Assembly: GCF_001278705.1 (NCBI RefSeq)
Contig: NZ_CP012600.1
Location: 1,798,190 to 1,862,189, forward strand
Reading direction: 5' to 3'
Origin: Bacillus gobiensis
GTDB lineage: Bacteria > Bacillota > Bacilli > Bacillales > Bacillaceae
DNA: 64,000 nt
This document shows positions 51,205 through 61,078 of this stretch, in pieces. Each line of letters begins with the position of its first letter. Position 1 is the first letter of the stretch. Position numbers and translations under genes: made by a program. Below the pieces are notes generated by a model. It saw only the letters and a list, made by a program, of their open reading frames with translations, did no database searches and was not told where the DNA came from.

Positions 51205-52101
51205 TTATGATGTTACAGCGGCAACGCTTGCTGTTTCATTTTTCAGGATTTGCGCAAGATATTTTTTATAGGTTCCATTAGGCATGGCGGAAATATTTTT
51301 CGTTAACGTATCTATTGAGATATAACCCATTTTATACGCAATTTCCTCCAAGCAGGCAATTTTGTTTCCTTGTCTTTTTTCCAACGTTCCGACAAAATTG
51401 CTTGCATCTAACAAGCTATCGGGCGTTCCTGTATCAAGCCAGGCACTTCCGCGGCCAAATAACTTTACCTTCAGCTGACCTCTTTGCAAATAATACAAGT
51501 TGACATCGGTGATTTCCAGCTCGCCTCTAGCGGAAGGAGTCAGTCCTTTGGCAATGTCAACGATTTTATTGTCATAAAAATACACACCAGGGATGGCATA
51601 ATTAGATTTAGGGACTTGAGGTTTTTCTTCGATATCAATTACATTGCCTGCCTGATCAAAGCTTACGACTCCATATCGCTCAGGGTCATTCACTTGATAG
51701 CCGAACACGATGCCCCCCTCTTCTAATTCTGTGCAATCCTTCAACAATTTAGAGAAACCGTCCCCGTAAAAAATATTGTCGCCTAATGTAAGGCATACAG
51801 AATCTCTGTTAATAAAGTCTTCAGCAAGAGTGAAGGCTTGAGCAATTCCCTCTGGTTTTTCTTGTTCGATATAAGTGATTGAAAGTCCCAGATGTTCACC
51901 GCTTCCGAGCAATTGTTTATAGGACGGTAAATCTTTTGGTGATGATATTAAAGCGATCTCCCGAATGCCAGCCAGCATTAACGTAGATAACGGATAAAAA
52001 ATCATTGGCTTGTCATAAATGCTCATTAAATGTTTATTCGTCACTCTTGTTAGAGGGTAAAGACGGGTGCCATTCCCTCCTGCTAATAAAATTCCTTTCA
52101 T
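51205..52101 (-). CDS. rmlA: Glucose-1-phosphate thymidylyltransferase
   Basis: 298 residues. Nucleotidyl-transfer motif GGNGTRLYPLT at residues 8-18, then KPMIFYPLSTLMLAGI, GDNIFYGDG and GRGSAWLDTGTPDSLL. It makes dTDP-glucose from glucose-1-phosphate and dTTP. It overlaps the RmlB gene by four bases. B. subtilis uses SpsI and other paralogs for spore coat sugars; this copy belongs to a different cluster. Confidence 0.94.
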   Translation of the reverse strand: MKGILLAGGNGTRLYPLTRVTNKHLMSIYDKPMIFYPLSTLMLAGIREIALISSPKDLPSYKQLLGSGEHLGLSITYIEQEKPEGIAQAFTLAEDFINRDSVCLTLGDNIFYGDGFSKLLKDCTELEEGGIVFGYQVNDPERYGVVSFDQAGNVIDIEEKPQVPKSNYAIPGVYFYDNKIVDIAKGLTPSARGELEITDVNLYYLQRGQLKVKLFGRGSAWLDTGTPDSLLDASNFVGTLEKRQGNKIACLEEIAYKMGYISIDTLTKNISAMPNGTYKKYLAQILKNETASVAAVTS

Positions 52102-53159
52102 CGATTGCCCACCTCTCTATTAGAATAATTAAGCTTGATCCAGCCTTGATAATCGCCAGAGCTGACTTTTTCTATCCAATCTTGATGGTCCAAATACCAT
52201 TTAACGGTTTTCTTCATTCCGGATTCAATCGTTTCTTCCGGAGACCAGCCTAATGTATTTTTGATTTTGCTTGCATCAATCGCATATCTGAAATCATGTC
52301 CAGGCCTGTCTTTCACATAAGTTATTTGTTCTAAATATCTTGATGAGTCAACCCCTGTGAATGCTGAAAGATTATCGGCAATCACACGGACGACTTCAAG
52401 ATTCGTCAATTCGTTGTTGCCACCAACATTATAAGTTTCTCCGACCTCACTATTGTGAATGATGTGCCATATCGCTTGACAATGATCCTCCACGTACAGC
52501 CAATCTCTAATATTTTGCCCGTTTCCATATATAGGTATAGGTTTTCCGTTTAGAAAATTGGAAAGTGTCATCGGAATGAGCTTCTCAGGAAATTGATAGG
52601 GACCATAATTGTTTGAGCAATTTGAAATTGTCACCGGCAAATCATACGTATGAAAATAAGCACGCACTAAGTGATCACTGCTTGCTTTTGAAGCAGAGTA
52701 AGGACTGTTGGGATGATAAGGAGTTGTTTCAGTAAAATACCCTGATTCTTTCAAACTCCCATATACTTCATCCGTGCTTACATGATGAAAAAGGCAGTGT
52801 TCTTTATCTTTCCAAAAATTCCTTGCCAGCTCCAGCAAATTGAATGTGCCAAGAATATTTGTCTTCATAAAATGAAGAGGGCTTAGAATGCTTCTGTCAA
52901 CGTGGCTTTCAGCTGCAAAATGAATGATGACATCAGGGTTCCATTCACTGAATACTTGTTTCAAGCCATTATAATCTTGAATATCGACATTTCTAAAATG
53001 ATAATTTTCGTGGCTTTCTATGTTTTCAACATTGAGTAAATTCCCGGAATAGCCAAGATTATCTATATTTATAAAGATGTCATCTTTTTGCTTGGGGACA
53101 ATATAATTTAAAAAATTTGCTCCGATAAAGCCCGCCCCGCCAGTTACTAAATAAATCAC
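52098..53159 (-). CDS. rmlB: dTDP-glucose 4,6-dehydratase
   Basis: 353 residues of the extended SDR family. NAD motif GGAGFIGANFL at 7-17, STDEVYGSL, catalytic YSASKASSDHLV and the sugar-binding NNYGPYQFPEKLIP. It makes dTDP-4-keto-6-deoxyglucose. No RmlC or RmlD homolog is in the cluster, so the sugar may be completed by genes elsewhere or transferred as a keto sugar. Confidence 0.94.
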   Translation of the reverse strand: MIYLVTGGAGFIGANFLNYIVPKQKDDIFINIDNLGYSGNLLNVENIESHENYHFRNVDIQDYNGLKQVFSEWNPDVIIHFAAESHVDRSILSPLHFMKTNILGTFNLLELARNFWKDKEHCLFHHVSTDEVYGSLKESGYFTETTPYHPNSPYSASKASSDHLVRAYFHTYDLPVTISNCSNNYGPYQFPEKLIPMTLSNFLNGKPIPIYGNGQNIRDWLYVEDHCQAIWHIIHNSEVGETYNVGGNNELTNLEVVRVIADNLSAFTGVDSSRYLEQITYVKDRPGHDFRYAIDASKIKNTLGWSPEETIESGMKKTVKWYLDHQDWIEKVSSGDYQGWIKLNYSNREVGNR

Positions 53160-53201
53160 TATAATTCCTCCTTTTGGAATTCGTATGTGCAGTTTGATTT
53201 A

Positions 53202-55433
53202 TTACGTAATGATCGCAACCCAATAAGGATTTAGATTTCTTTCAAGCATATAAGAGGCTTGCAAACAGATAAATCCTTCATCTGTCGTATCAGACGGTGC
53301 GTTAATCGCTCTTGAAAATCCGCCGTCTTTAGACTGGTGCTGACTGAGCCAGGTTTTACATTCTTCCAATTTCTTTGGCAATTCTCCCAATAGGTAAAGG
53401 GCGGCTATCGCGTGATAGCTTCCAACAAAACTTTCGACCGATCCCGGCTTGTACATAAATCCTCCAGTATCTGTCTGACAGCTTTGCAGCCATTGGATGG
53501 TCTTGTTTAATTCAGCTGGTTGATGTTCTAAAACCAGGATGGTGTCGACTGCACGAAAAACTGAAAAGGTATCTGAAGGTGCATTCGGCCTTACACCATA
53601 ACCTCCGTCATCGTTTTGGCAGGAAGCACAAAAAACTAAACATTCCGCTTCATCTAATGGCTTCGTTCCTAGTGCGTGTAAAGCTAATACCGCTAAATTT
53701 GTATGCCACACGTCACTTGGATAACCTTTCGAATTTCCAAATCCACCATCAGAATTTTGGCAATTTTGAATAAATTGTATGCATTTTTCTTTATTCGGTA
53801 CACTTGATCCTAAGATGAAAGCAGTCAAGACGACACAATAAGTGGTGAACACCTCACTCAAATGGCCCGCTTGCTCTGCAAAGCCCCCATCTTGATTTTG
53901 GCAATCAAACATTCCTTTCAGAATCGATTCTCTGTCTTGTTCTGTGATCTCTTCACCCATTACTGTAAGATCTGAAACAACATGCAAGGCTGAAAAGTTT
54001 TGTGGAGAAGTATCAGAACGAAAGCCCAAAGGTGACCGGTAAGGCGTGAGTCCGAATCCTGAACCTGATCTTGTCTTACTCAGCCAAGATAAATATAGAG
54101 CTTTATCAATTTGCAAATTCATTTCTTTTCCATATGAAACCTTTGTTAAATCAAAATCCAATTGCTTTACATCAAGAGGTGATTTTTTCTTATACTCTGT
54201 TGTGGTGTTGCGTCCTGGGACGATAGATTGACTCAGACTGTAACAAAGCAAGGTGAGAGCTTGGGTTTTCGTGTGCTTTTCGTGGAGCGGAAGGTAACCC
54301 GTATTACCAGCGTAGAACGCCCCGGCTGTATGATGCGGTACCATAAAATGACGAATGAGAGGGACTGTCGGGTCTACTGGTGTAGAAAACCAATTGCCCT
54401 GACCGATGAATACGCCGCCGGACTCATCAATAAACCGGCTGACTTCCGAAGCCAACTCCTGAGTCAGCATCTGAAAAGATTCATTAGGATATAACTGATG
54501 CAATTGATCGGCGCATAATAGTAACAACGTCTGATCCATAGTTAATTTCACTGGAAACGGAGATTCTTCATTTCCGTAATACGATTGAAGCGGGTCGACC
54601 TTCACTTTTCCTGATACATCGCTTTTATTCCAATACCCGCCCAAAAACGGATGCTTAAAACGGTCAGTGATATACATAAAATACTGCTTCGCTTTTTCAA
54701 ATAACTCTTCATTTTCTAATAAACGCCCAGCTTTGATGAATGCTAATGCCGCAGCTGCATGGGAAAATGCTTTTTTGCCCTTGTTTTTCATCGGTGTTTG
54801 ATCAATTAGCAAATTTTCGTACAATCCTCCGAAATCTTGATCTTCAAAGTATGCCAAGTTTTTCACAAAGATGTTCAAAAGATTTTTATACTCTTGATCT
54901 TCTGTGATCTGAAAGGCCTTTTCTGCAGCGAACATCCCGTAAATAAAACTTAAAACCGATTTGTCATAACTAATAGGTTCATTTAATTGCTCATTCAAAA
55001 TCGAAGGCGCGTTCTTAGATAGAACTTTTTCATTGATAAGCTGAAAGAGCGATAGGCCTTTTTGGATCAGCATTTCATCCTCTACATATTCACCTAATCT
55101 CAACAAACCATAGGATGCCAACAGTTGAATATGCGTGTGCCTAACTCTTCCTACACTATGCACAATACCAAATCTATCAATCATTTCATGAAAAGACCCC
55201 GTCGAATCATCATAAAACTTATTTAAAATGCTCACCATCTCTTGCAATGAATCTTTTTCTGCTCCTGCTTCGGCAAGCGCAATGAGAGCAAAGATTTGAT
55301 CTTCCAAACGCTTATCATCACAGACAATATTATCTTCGCCTTCGATTGCTGTATAGAACCCGTTCCATTGTTTGTCATACAGACGCTTGATTAAGAATTC
55401 TTTTATTGGATCTGCTGTCAGTACTGTCGACAT
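53202..55433 (-). CDS. Large double alpha-toroid protein (AGE-like N-part, prenyltransferase/squalene-cyclase-like repeats)
   Basis: 743 residues. The first about 400 form repeated helix pairs of an (alpha/alpha)6 type (EDQIFALIALAEAG, RVRHTHIQLLASYGLLRLG, DQDFGGLYENLL). Residues about 490-740 hold at least five QN.DGGF-type repeats (CQNQDGGF, CQNSDGGFG, CQNDDGGYG, CQTDTGGF, HQSKDGGF), as in protein prenyltransferase beta subunits and squalene-hopene cyclases. I see neither the DxDD acid motif of cyclases nor a clear D-x-C...H zinc set of prenyltransferases, so the activity is open. It lies between RmlB and the glycosyltransferase. Confidence 0.75.
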   Translation of the reverse strand: MSTVLTADPIKEFLIKRLYDKQWNGFYTAIEGEDNIVCDDKRLEDQIFALIALAEAGAEKDSLQEMVSILNKFYDDSTGSFHEMIDRFGIVHSVGRVRHTHIQLLASYGLLRLGEYVEDEMLIQKGLSLFQLINEKVLSKNAPSILNEQLNEPISYDKSVLSFIYGMFAAEKAFQITEDQEYKNLLNIFVKNLAYFEDQDFGGLYENLLIDQTPMKNKGKKAFSHAAAALAFIKAGRLLENEELFEKAKQYFMYITDRFKHPFLGGYWNKSDVSGKVKVDPLQSYYGNEESPFPVKLTMDQTLLLLCADQLHQLYPNESFQMLTQELASEVSRFIDESGGVFIGQGNWFSTPVDPTVPLIRHFMVPHHTAGAFYAGNTGYLPLHEKHTKTQALTLLCYSLSQSIVPGRNTTTEYKKKSPLDVKQLDFDLTKVSYGKEMNLQIDKALYLSWLSKTRSGSGFGLTPYRSPLGFRSDTSPQNFSALHVVSDLTVMGEEITEQDRESILKGMFDCQNQDGGFAEQAGHLSEVFTTYCVVLTAFILGSSVPNKEKCIQFIQNCQNSDGGFGNSKGYPSDVWHTNLAVLALHALGTKPLDEAECLVFCASCQNDDGGYGVRPNAPSDTFSVFRAVDTILVLEHQPAELNKTIQWLQSCQTDTGGFMYKPGSVESFVGSYHAIAALYLLGELPKKLEECKTWLSQHQSKDGGFSRAINAPSDTTDEGFICLQASYMLERNLNPYWVAIIT

Positions 55434-55443
55434 GTTTCACACC

Positions 55444-56682
55444 TCAATTTAAAATTTTTTGGTTTTCTTGAAGAGCAACACTTAATATATAGTCAGAAGC
55501 TTTTGAAGCTCCATTTGAATCTTCATATACATTTTTATAAATCGATGTGACCAGATCTTTATTGTTTATCGTACTATCAACTTTTTCAACCAATGAATCG
55601 AGGTCAAATCCGTAATGTGTTTGATAGCCCAGTTTGTCGAGGCGAAGATAAGCTTCTGCTTCATGGTATTCTTTGAATGATGCTAAGCAGAAAATTGCCG
55701 GTATCCCCATAGCTGAGATTTCAGTAACAGTGATCCATCCAGGATGAGAAAGTAAAACATTGCTCTTTTTCAGGAGTGGAATCCAGTTACTTATATAAGG
55801 CAAGGATAAAATACCTTCAGGAACCACTAAATTTTCTCTGGCCAACAATACCATTTGAGCTTGCGGATAATCTTTTTTAATTTTCTGAAACATATCAATG
55901 TATAAATCTAGTAATTTTTTCTTGTTTTCTTTGAACATTGTAGTACCACTTACAGTAGCAGTGATTAACGGGAATGCTTCCTCGTTTATGCCTAAAGATG
56001 AGAGAAATGATGGATCTTCTTTTTGTTCGATCGATCTGATCATAGGACCGACAAAATGGGCTTTACCCTCATCAAAAAATGTCTTGATTAATGAATTACG
56101 ATCCATTTCTTCTACATATGGTTTATCAGTAAGTATAAGCTCAGTGTTATTTCCTAACCATTTAAACAACTCGTTCATTGACGTTCTGGCGGAATCGAGC
56201 TCAGCCTCATTTAAACGGAAGCCGCCTTTTTTTAATAATTCATTAGAAACATCAACCAACGTAAAATTAAATCTTTCAGTGACAAAAACATGTTTAATGT
56301 TAAGCATACAAGCAGCAATGCTGGCATTAATATTGTAATCGCTAACGACTACATCAGGTTTGTTCTCAGAAAATAAGGACATGTATTTCAAAATGACAGA
56401 CCCGTTAAAAAAGGTATCTGAAAAATATTGATTAATCATTGTTTGCCACGTAAGCTCTTCTTCCAGATGCGATTTTTTCGAATAATTTACGACTCTTTCA
56501 GGATTAAAATTGATCACTTGTGCTCCGATGTTCTCAATTAATGGCGTAAACGTGTCTTGAAGAGAGCTAAGCACGATTGTTACATCTGCGTCTTTATTCT
56601 CTGTCAGCTTACAGGCTATCGAATACATCCTCATATTGTGGCCGGTTCCTGTAGGATTCGGAACCATAAAAATTTTAGTCAT
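55444..56682 (-). CDS. GT-B glycosyltransferase, macrolide/GT1 type
   Basis: 412 residues from the ATG at 56682 (AAAGGAGAGAGGAT site; a GTG/TTG frame to 56703 is less likely). N-terminal acceptor domain MTKIFMVPNPTGTGHNMRMY; the C-terminal donor site is LLSHPGWITVTEISAMGIPAI in pieces, the HPG variant of the usual HGG-GT motif. It likely moves the RmlB-derived sugar to the cluster product. It overlaps the end of the hexapeptide transferase gene region by closeness. Confidence 0.83.
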   Translation of the reverse strand: MTKIFMVPNPTGTGHNMRMYSIACKLTENKDADVTIVLSSLQDTFTPLIENIGAQVINFNPERVVNYSKKSHLEEELTWQTMINQYFSDTFFNGSVILKYMSLFSENKPDVVVSDYNINASIAACMLNIKHVFVTERFNFTLVDVSNELLKKGGFRLNEAELDSARTSMNELFKWLGNNTELILTDKPYVEEMDRNSLIKTFFDEGKAHFVGPMIRSIEQKEDPSFLSSLGINEEAFPLITATVSGTTMFKENKKKLLDLYIDMFQKIKKDYPQAQMVLLARENLVVPEGILSLPYISNWIPLLKKSNVLLSHPGWITVTEISAMGIPAIFCLASFKEYHEAEAYLRLDKLGYQTHYGFDLDSLVEKVDSTINNKDLVTSIYKNVYEDSNGASKASDYILSVALQENQKILN

Positions 56683-56695
56683 ATCCTCTCTCCTT

Positions 56696-57661
56696 TCAAA
56701 CACTTTTATTGATTAAGCTGTTTGCTTTTATGCGCGTTCCGCTTTTGATTGACACCCCGCCAAAAATAATAGCCTGGTCTTCAATTACGACATTGTCTCC
56801 GATTAAAACCGGTTTTGTCACCATTGGCAGAGACAGTTTCTTGTAATCATGGGAGGTCGAAAGAATATGGACTCCCTTACCAATTACAGTATTGTCACCT
56901 ATAGTAACCCTTCCTCCACCTTCAATGATTGAATCGTCACCGACAACTGCCTGGTTGCCGATTGTGATCCCTCCATCTGTAATCAAGGTACCAGAGGCGC
57001 TGTAGATGCGTTTTCCGATCATGATTACATTTTCACCGATTATTTGTGTTCCTTTTACATTCAGATCTGCATCTATAAATTGATTACGTCCGTCTTTAAG
57101 TTGACTATCGCCATATTGCTTATTTTTTAATAGTTTTTGCTGACTCGTTAAAAAAGATCTAAATTCAGGCGCCCCGTCTTTCTCAACTTTTCTTTCCTTT
57201 AAGAACCGAGCCGGATTACCGACAACTATACTGTATGGCGGTACATCTTCATATACAGCACTGCCCGCACCCACAATAGCTCCCTCTCCAATTGTAATGC
57301 CTCCATCAATATAAACGCCTGCTCCAATCCACGCATACTTCTCAATTGTGGTCTGCCTATGTCCATTTCCAACACTTACTTTAGAAGCAATTTGTACGGC
57401 TTGACCGACTTTTGCATTTTCAAAGGAGCACCGAAATCCGATAAAAACATCTTTTCCAATCGTTGTGTTGATTAAGGTTGTTTCACGCCTGATCCACGAA
57501 TAGTGGTCAACAGTAGAACTAAACAACTTTACTCCAGGTTCAATAAGGGGATAAGCTTCATTAGCAATAAAATCATTCATTCGATTTAACTCGCTTTCAT
57601 ATACGTCCAGTATTTGCTTCACCTCCTTTAACTTGAGAATACCATTTAATAGAATTCCCAA
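56696..57661 (-). CDS. Hexapeptide-repeat transferase with two left-handed beta-helix segments
   Basis: 321 residues. Many hexapeptide turns ([LIV]GxxxxI) fall in two blocks, about 50-145 ([35 protein letters not shown]) and 200-320 ([29 protein letters not shown]). They are joined by a helical linker. The motif [14 protein letters not shown] is typical of sugar O-acetyltransferases. The start is uncertain: TTG at 57661, or GTG in AAAGGAGGTGAAG further in. It may acetylate the sugar or aglycone. Confidence 0.8.
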   Translation of the reverse strand: MGILLNGILKLKEVKQILDVYESELNRMNDFIANEAYPLIEPGVKLFSSTVDHYSWIRRETTLINTTIGKDVFIGFRCSFENAKVGQAVQIASKVSVGNGHRQTTIEKYAWIGAGVYIDGGITIGEGAIVGAGSAVYEDVPPYSIVVGNPARFLKERKVEKDGAPEFRSFLTSQQKLLKNKQYGDSQLKDGRNQFIDADLNVKGTQIIGENVIMIGKRIYSASGTLITDGGITIGNQAVVGDDSIIEGGGRVTIGDNTVIGKGVHILSTSHDYKKLSLPMVTKPVLIGDNVVIEDQAIIFGGVSIKSGTRIKANSLINKSV

Positions 57662-57696
57662 CTTCTAATAAACATTAAGATTCAGCATTAATTTTT

Positions 57697-58329
57697 TTAT
57701 AGATTGCTTTCTTGAAGCACATGTTTTTCTTTGCTTTTTAATAGATATCCCTTTCCTCTTTCGTTAATTAAAATTTTGGGCTGGCACGGATTTTCCTCAA
57801 TTTTTTCTCTGATTTTTTTGATGTATACGTATAATACCGCTGGACCCGTAGTATCAAGGTAGTCGATTAATTCATCAGATGTTAGGGGTTTTTTTGATGT
57901 CACTAAGCAATAAAGAAGTTTAAATTCGATGGTGGAGAGAGAAATTCTATCGTTGCCGTTCTGAATACAATGGTTCGCTATGTCGAATATCAAGCCTTGT
58001 CTAAGGATAAACGCCGTTTGATGTTCTACCGTTATCTCGTCTTTGAGTTGGCCGACTCCATTTTTCAAGGCGTTTACTGTATCGGAGATATTTTGCTGCT
58101 TAGTAGAATCAATCAGCATGACAGGACAGCTCGTGATTTTCAGTATATTGTGTATCGAATTAGAATCTTGATGGGCAGAAGGAAAATCAAATATTAATAG
58201 TCGGGGAGAAATTTTGTTAATCAAGGGAAGATCGTGTGTATTAAATATTTTAAATTTAAACGCAGACAATGAGATTTCGAGAATCCATACTAAATATTCA
58301 TTTTCTGTAATAACAATCGCTTCATACAT
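57697..58329 (-). CDS. OmpR-type winged-helix regulator, orphan
   Basis: 210 residues. The C-terminal Trans_reg_C domain is clear (RISLSTIEFKLLYCLVTSKKP, TGPAVLYVYIKKIREKIEEN, ILINERGKGYLLKS). The N-terminal part is receiver-like (SPRLLIFDFPSAH) but lacks clear phosphorylation residues. It is the first gene of the cluster on the same strand and no kinase is nearby, so it likely controls the cluster in response to a ligand or level change. Confidence 0.8.
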   Translation of the reverse strand: MYEAIVITENEYLVWILEISLSAFKFKIFNTHDLPLINKISPRLLIFDFPSAHQDSNSIHNILKITSCPVMLIDSTKQQNISDTVNALKNGVGQLKDEITVEHQTAFILRQGLIFDIANHCIQNGNDRISLSTIEFKLLYCLVTSKKPLTSDELIDYLDTTGPAVLYVYIKKIREKIEENPCQPKILINERGKGYLLKSKEKHVLQESNL

Positions 58330-58865
58330 TTCCTTATTCCTCCAATTTCATCATTACTTCTTATGATAAACAAATCCTCAATCATTCTCTTAGATTGATT
58401 TTTTGTGTTATTAATAGATTTTCATTTGAACATGCTCTTGTCCCTTTAACCTCTCTTTTTCAAGCAATTAAATGGGATCAGGGCCATAAAGCACTACAAA
58501 GCGATAATAATGAAGTAAGATAAGAAAATAGTTTTGGTCTAACGATTGACAATATGGAATCCAGACTGTGGTTCAGTAATCTTCATTCTAAGGCTGCTTG
58601 TTCTGCACATTCGCTTGTGAAGGCGCCGCAAAAGGAATACTGAGCAACTTAGCCTTTGTTCACTCATCTTATTTTAGGTAAACCCACTCTAGCTCTTGGG
58701 CAATAGATCCCCCACCCAGGATCCCTGCGGCAGGGGACTTACTTCCCAAATAAGATTTATTAAAAAAATAAAATTTGATATAAATAGGCATATTGTCCCA
58801 ATCTATTTACGATTGATTGAAGCTGTATATTCCCGCAAAGAAAGCGTGCCATTAAATGGCACGCT
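58330..58865. other. 536-base intergenic region, no gene seen
   Basis: Lies between the cluster regulator and the MmyB-type regulator. It should hold the cluster promoter. There is a short G/C run (CCCAGGATCCCTGCGGCAGGGG) near 58715, in two pieces a likely hairpin. I see no frame with a ribosome site. Confidence 0.5.
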
Positions 58866-58867
58866 TT
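58841..58867 (-). terminator. Terminator of the MmyB-type regulator gene
   Basis: AAAGCGTGCCA and TGGCACGCTTT pair in an 11-base stem with a short AT loop at the gene's stop codon; on the minus strand it is followed by CTTTG. Confidence 0.65.
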
Positions 58868-59714
58868 AATGTACAGATAGTAGCTGATTGAGTTTAGAAA
58901 TCGTATTCTCTTTTTCCAAAGGTCTGTAAATGGTCAGTTTTAAATCGGGAGAATCGTATATTTGGAGCGTTGCATGCTCCATAAACATAGTACCGACAAC
59001 CGGGTGATGTATTTCTTTTTCACCGATAGGGGTACCTAATATTTCATGATGATTCCACCATTGGCGAAACTCGGCACTTTTTTCTGTCAATTCATCGATC
59101 AGTTCTTTGATCCACTCTTCTCCGATGAATCGGGTTGCTGTTGATCGAAATTGAGCAAGCAGTTTTTTTGCGTGGCCTTCCCAATCTGCAAGAAGGTTTT
59201 GATATTCCTCAGAACAAAAACAGCGCCAAATCGCGTTCTTTTCCTTCTTATTCATGCGTTTAAAATCTCCGAAAACCACACATGCAGCTTCATTCCAAGA
59301 AATAATATCCCATTTCTCATCCGTCACGTAAACAGGACAATCTTTTAAATGATGGATAAAGTTTTGCACGACTGGGTGTAAGGTTTGTTTTGAGCTATTA
59401 TGATCATCCAGAGGAATATGCTGCCCTGCTAAAAGAAAAACATGCCTCTTTTCCTCATAGTTCAATCTGAGCACTCGTGATATGCTTTCCAAAACCTGTG
59501 TCGATACCTGAATATCTCTTCCTTGTTCCAGCCATGTATACCAGGTTAGCCCGATTCCAGAAAGCTGAGCCATTTCTTCTCTTCTGAGACCCTTTGTTTT
59601 TCTTCTCGTGCCTAACGGTAACCCATATTCTTGAGGAGATAATTTAGACCTTCTTAATTTCAAGAAGTCACCGAGTTCTTTTCTTTTTTCTTTTTTTCCA
59701 TCCAATACAATCAC
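58866..59714 (-). CDS. MmyB-type HTH regulator
   Basis: 282 residues. The N-terminal HTH_31/XRE domain has LGDFLKLRRSKLSPQEYGLP, RRKTKGLRREEMAQLSGIGL and TWYTWLEQGRDIQVS. The C-terminal ligand domain, about 110-280, has PVYVTDEKWDIISWNEAA and HHPVVGTMFMEHATLQIYDSP. Proteins of this class are known to bind fatty acids or other small hydrophobics and often control adjacent oxidoreductases, which fits the next four genes. Confidence 0.88.
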   Translation of the reverse strand: MIVLDGKKEKRKELGDFLKLRRSKLSPQEYGLPLGTRRKTKGLRREEMAQLSGIGLTWYTWLEQGRDIQVSTQVLESISRVLRLNYEEKRHVFLLAGQHIPLDDHNSSKQTLHPVVQNFIHHLKDCPVYVTDEKWDIISWNEAACVVFGDFKRMNKKEKNAIWRCFCSEEYQNLLADWEGHAKKLLAQFRSTATRFIGEEWIKELIDELTEKSAEFRQWWNHHEILGTPIGEKEIHHPVVGTMFMEHATLQIYDSPDLKLTIYRPLEKENTISKLNQLLSVH

Positions 59715-59831
59715 TCCTCCTAATTGATGAGAATAATTAATATAATGAATTTCCTTATATTATTCTACATGAAAAAGGAGCAGAATGAATTTGATTATGA
59801 CATTTTTTCACAATACAGAAAAAGATTATGT

Positions 59832-60635
59832 TTAACTTGGCGACGGAACAGTAATGTTCAACAAGTCAGCGATCGTTTCCCCTAATACTCTTCTTTCTAT
59901 ATCTTTGCTGGGTGCGTATCTTTTTACAGCTTCAATAGCGAGATACGGGTCCCCGTAAGGGTAATCAGAGCTGAACATCGTTCTGTCTGGTACTTCCTTC
60001 ATCGCCAATGACAAAGCAAACGTCGTATAAAAAGCAGAAATGTCCAGGTACCCGTTTGGTATGTCTTTAACCATCTGGATCGTTTCCAGCCAATTTAACC
60101 CACCAAGATGACCAAAAACGACCGGAACCTTTGAAAACTGTTTCGTTAATTCGACGAGTTCCTTAATATCGTTAATGCTAAGCGGAGAAAATGTATGAAT
60201 CCAAATCGGAAGGCCATTTAACTCATTTGCCGATTCGAAAACTGGCTGCAGCAGTTTAATTGAATTGGGGCCAAGCGTAAACTCACCCAAACCTTTGAGA
60301 TTATTCTTTACAATTTTCGACTCGATCCATTCACCAGTATCTTGCGCCGACATGCCGACAGGAACCGGGCCAAAGCCAATAAAACGTTCAGGGAACCGAT
60401 TAACTGTATCCACCAATTCTTGTAATGACCGTTCTCTTGCTTCTTTTCCGTTGATCTGATTATTTAATATTTTCTGCAGCATTCCCATTTCTTCAATGAA
60501 CTCATCGTAAGACTCGCTTTTTTCAGGATGAATAAGTGTAGAAAAAAGAATCGTCATGTCAACATTTGCGTCTTTCATTATTTCAATGTGTTTGTTATTT
60601 GGAATGATTACGTGTGAATGGCTGTCGATTATCAT
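59832..60635 (-). CDS. Amidohydrolase 2-family metal hydrolase (ACMSD-like)
   Basis: 267 residues. Metal motif DSHSHVI at the start, GFGPVPVGM, WIHTFSP, VFGHLGGLNW and FSSDYPYGDP with the final Asp ligand. These cytoplasmic enzymes decarboxylate or hydrolyse ring-cleavage products. Paired with a carboxymuconolactone-decarboxylase-like gene 25 bases downstream in reading order, it suggests aromatic or lactone degradation. Confidence 0.88.
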   Translation of the reverse strand: MIIDSHSHVIIPNNKHIEIMKDANVDMTILFSTLIHPEKSESYDEFIEEMGMLQKILNNQINGKEARERSLQELVDTVNRFPERFIGFGPVPVGMSAQDTGEWIESKIVKNNLKGLGEFTLGPNSIKLLQPVFESANELNGLPIWIHTFSPLSINDIKELVELTKQFSKVPVVFGHLGGLNWLETIQMVKDIPNGYLDISAFYTTFALSLAMKEVPDRTMFSSDYPYGDPYLAIEAVKRYAPSKDIERRVLGETIADLLNITVPSPS

Positions 60636-60660
60636 AATTTACCTCCGCTTTTGTTAAATT

Positions 60661-61059
60661 TTATTTTACTGCCTGTTTTTCATTTCTTTCCGCAAACACT
60701 TCTGAGGCAACTGTTAAAATTGTATTTAAGCCGTTAGGAAATCCTGAGTAAATAATCATCTGCATCATGACTTCGATGATTTCTTCTTGTGTCCATCCTA
60801 CATTTAATGCTCCGTTAATATAAAATTTTAACTGTTCTGTATTTCCAAGCGCTGTTAATCCTGCTACTGTAGCTAACAGCCTGGATTTCAAATCAAGGCC
60901 TGGTCTTGAAAAAATCTGGCCGTAATTAAACTCCACTGCCAATGTTCCTAGATCAGGAGCAACCGATTCTTTGAAGCTGTTTACAATTGCTTCATAATTA
61001 TCCTTATCAATTTGCTCTAACACTTCTAACCCTTTTTTATAATTTTCACTAGTTTGCAT
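60661..61059 (-). CDS. Carboxymuconolactone decarboxylase-family protein
   Basis: 132 residues, all helical, with LDLKSRLLATVAGLTALGNTEQLKFYINGALNVGWTQEEIIEVMMQM in pieces, the core of the CMD fold. It has no CxxC redox pair as in AhpD, so it is nearer the true decarboxylase branch. It forms hexamers in known cases. Probably co-transcribed with the amidohydrolase and transporter. Confidence 0.9.
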   Translation of the reverse strand: MQTSENYKKGLEVLEQIDKDNYEAIVNSFKESVAPDLGTLAVEFNYGQIFSRPGLDLKSRLLATVAGLTALGNTEQLKFYINGALNVGWTQEEIIEVMMQMIIYSGFPNGLNTILTVASEVFAERNEKQAVK

Positions 61060-61078
61060 GATTCATCAATCTCCCTTT

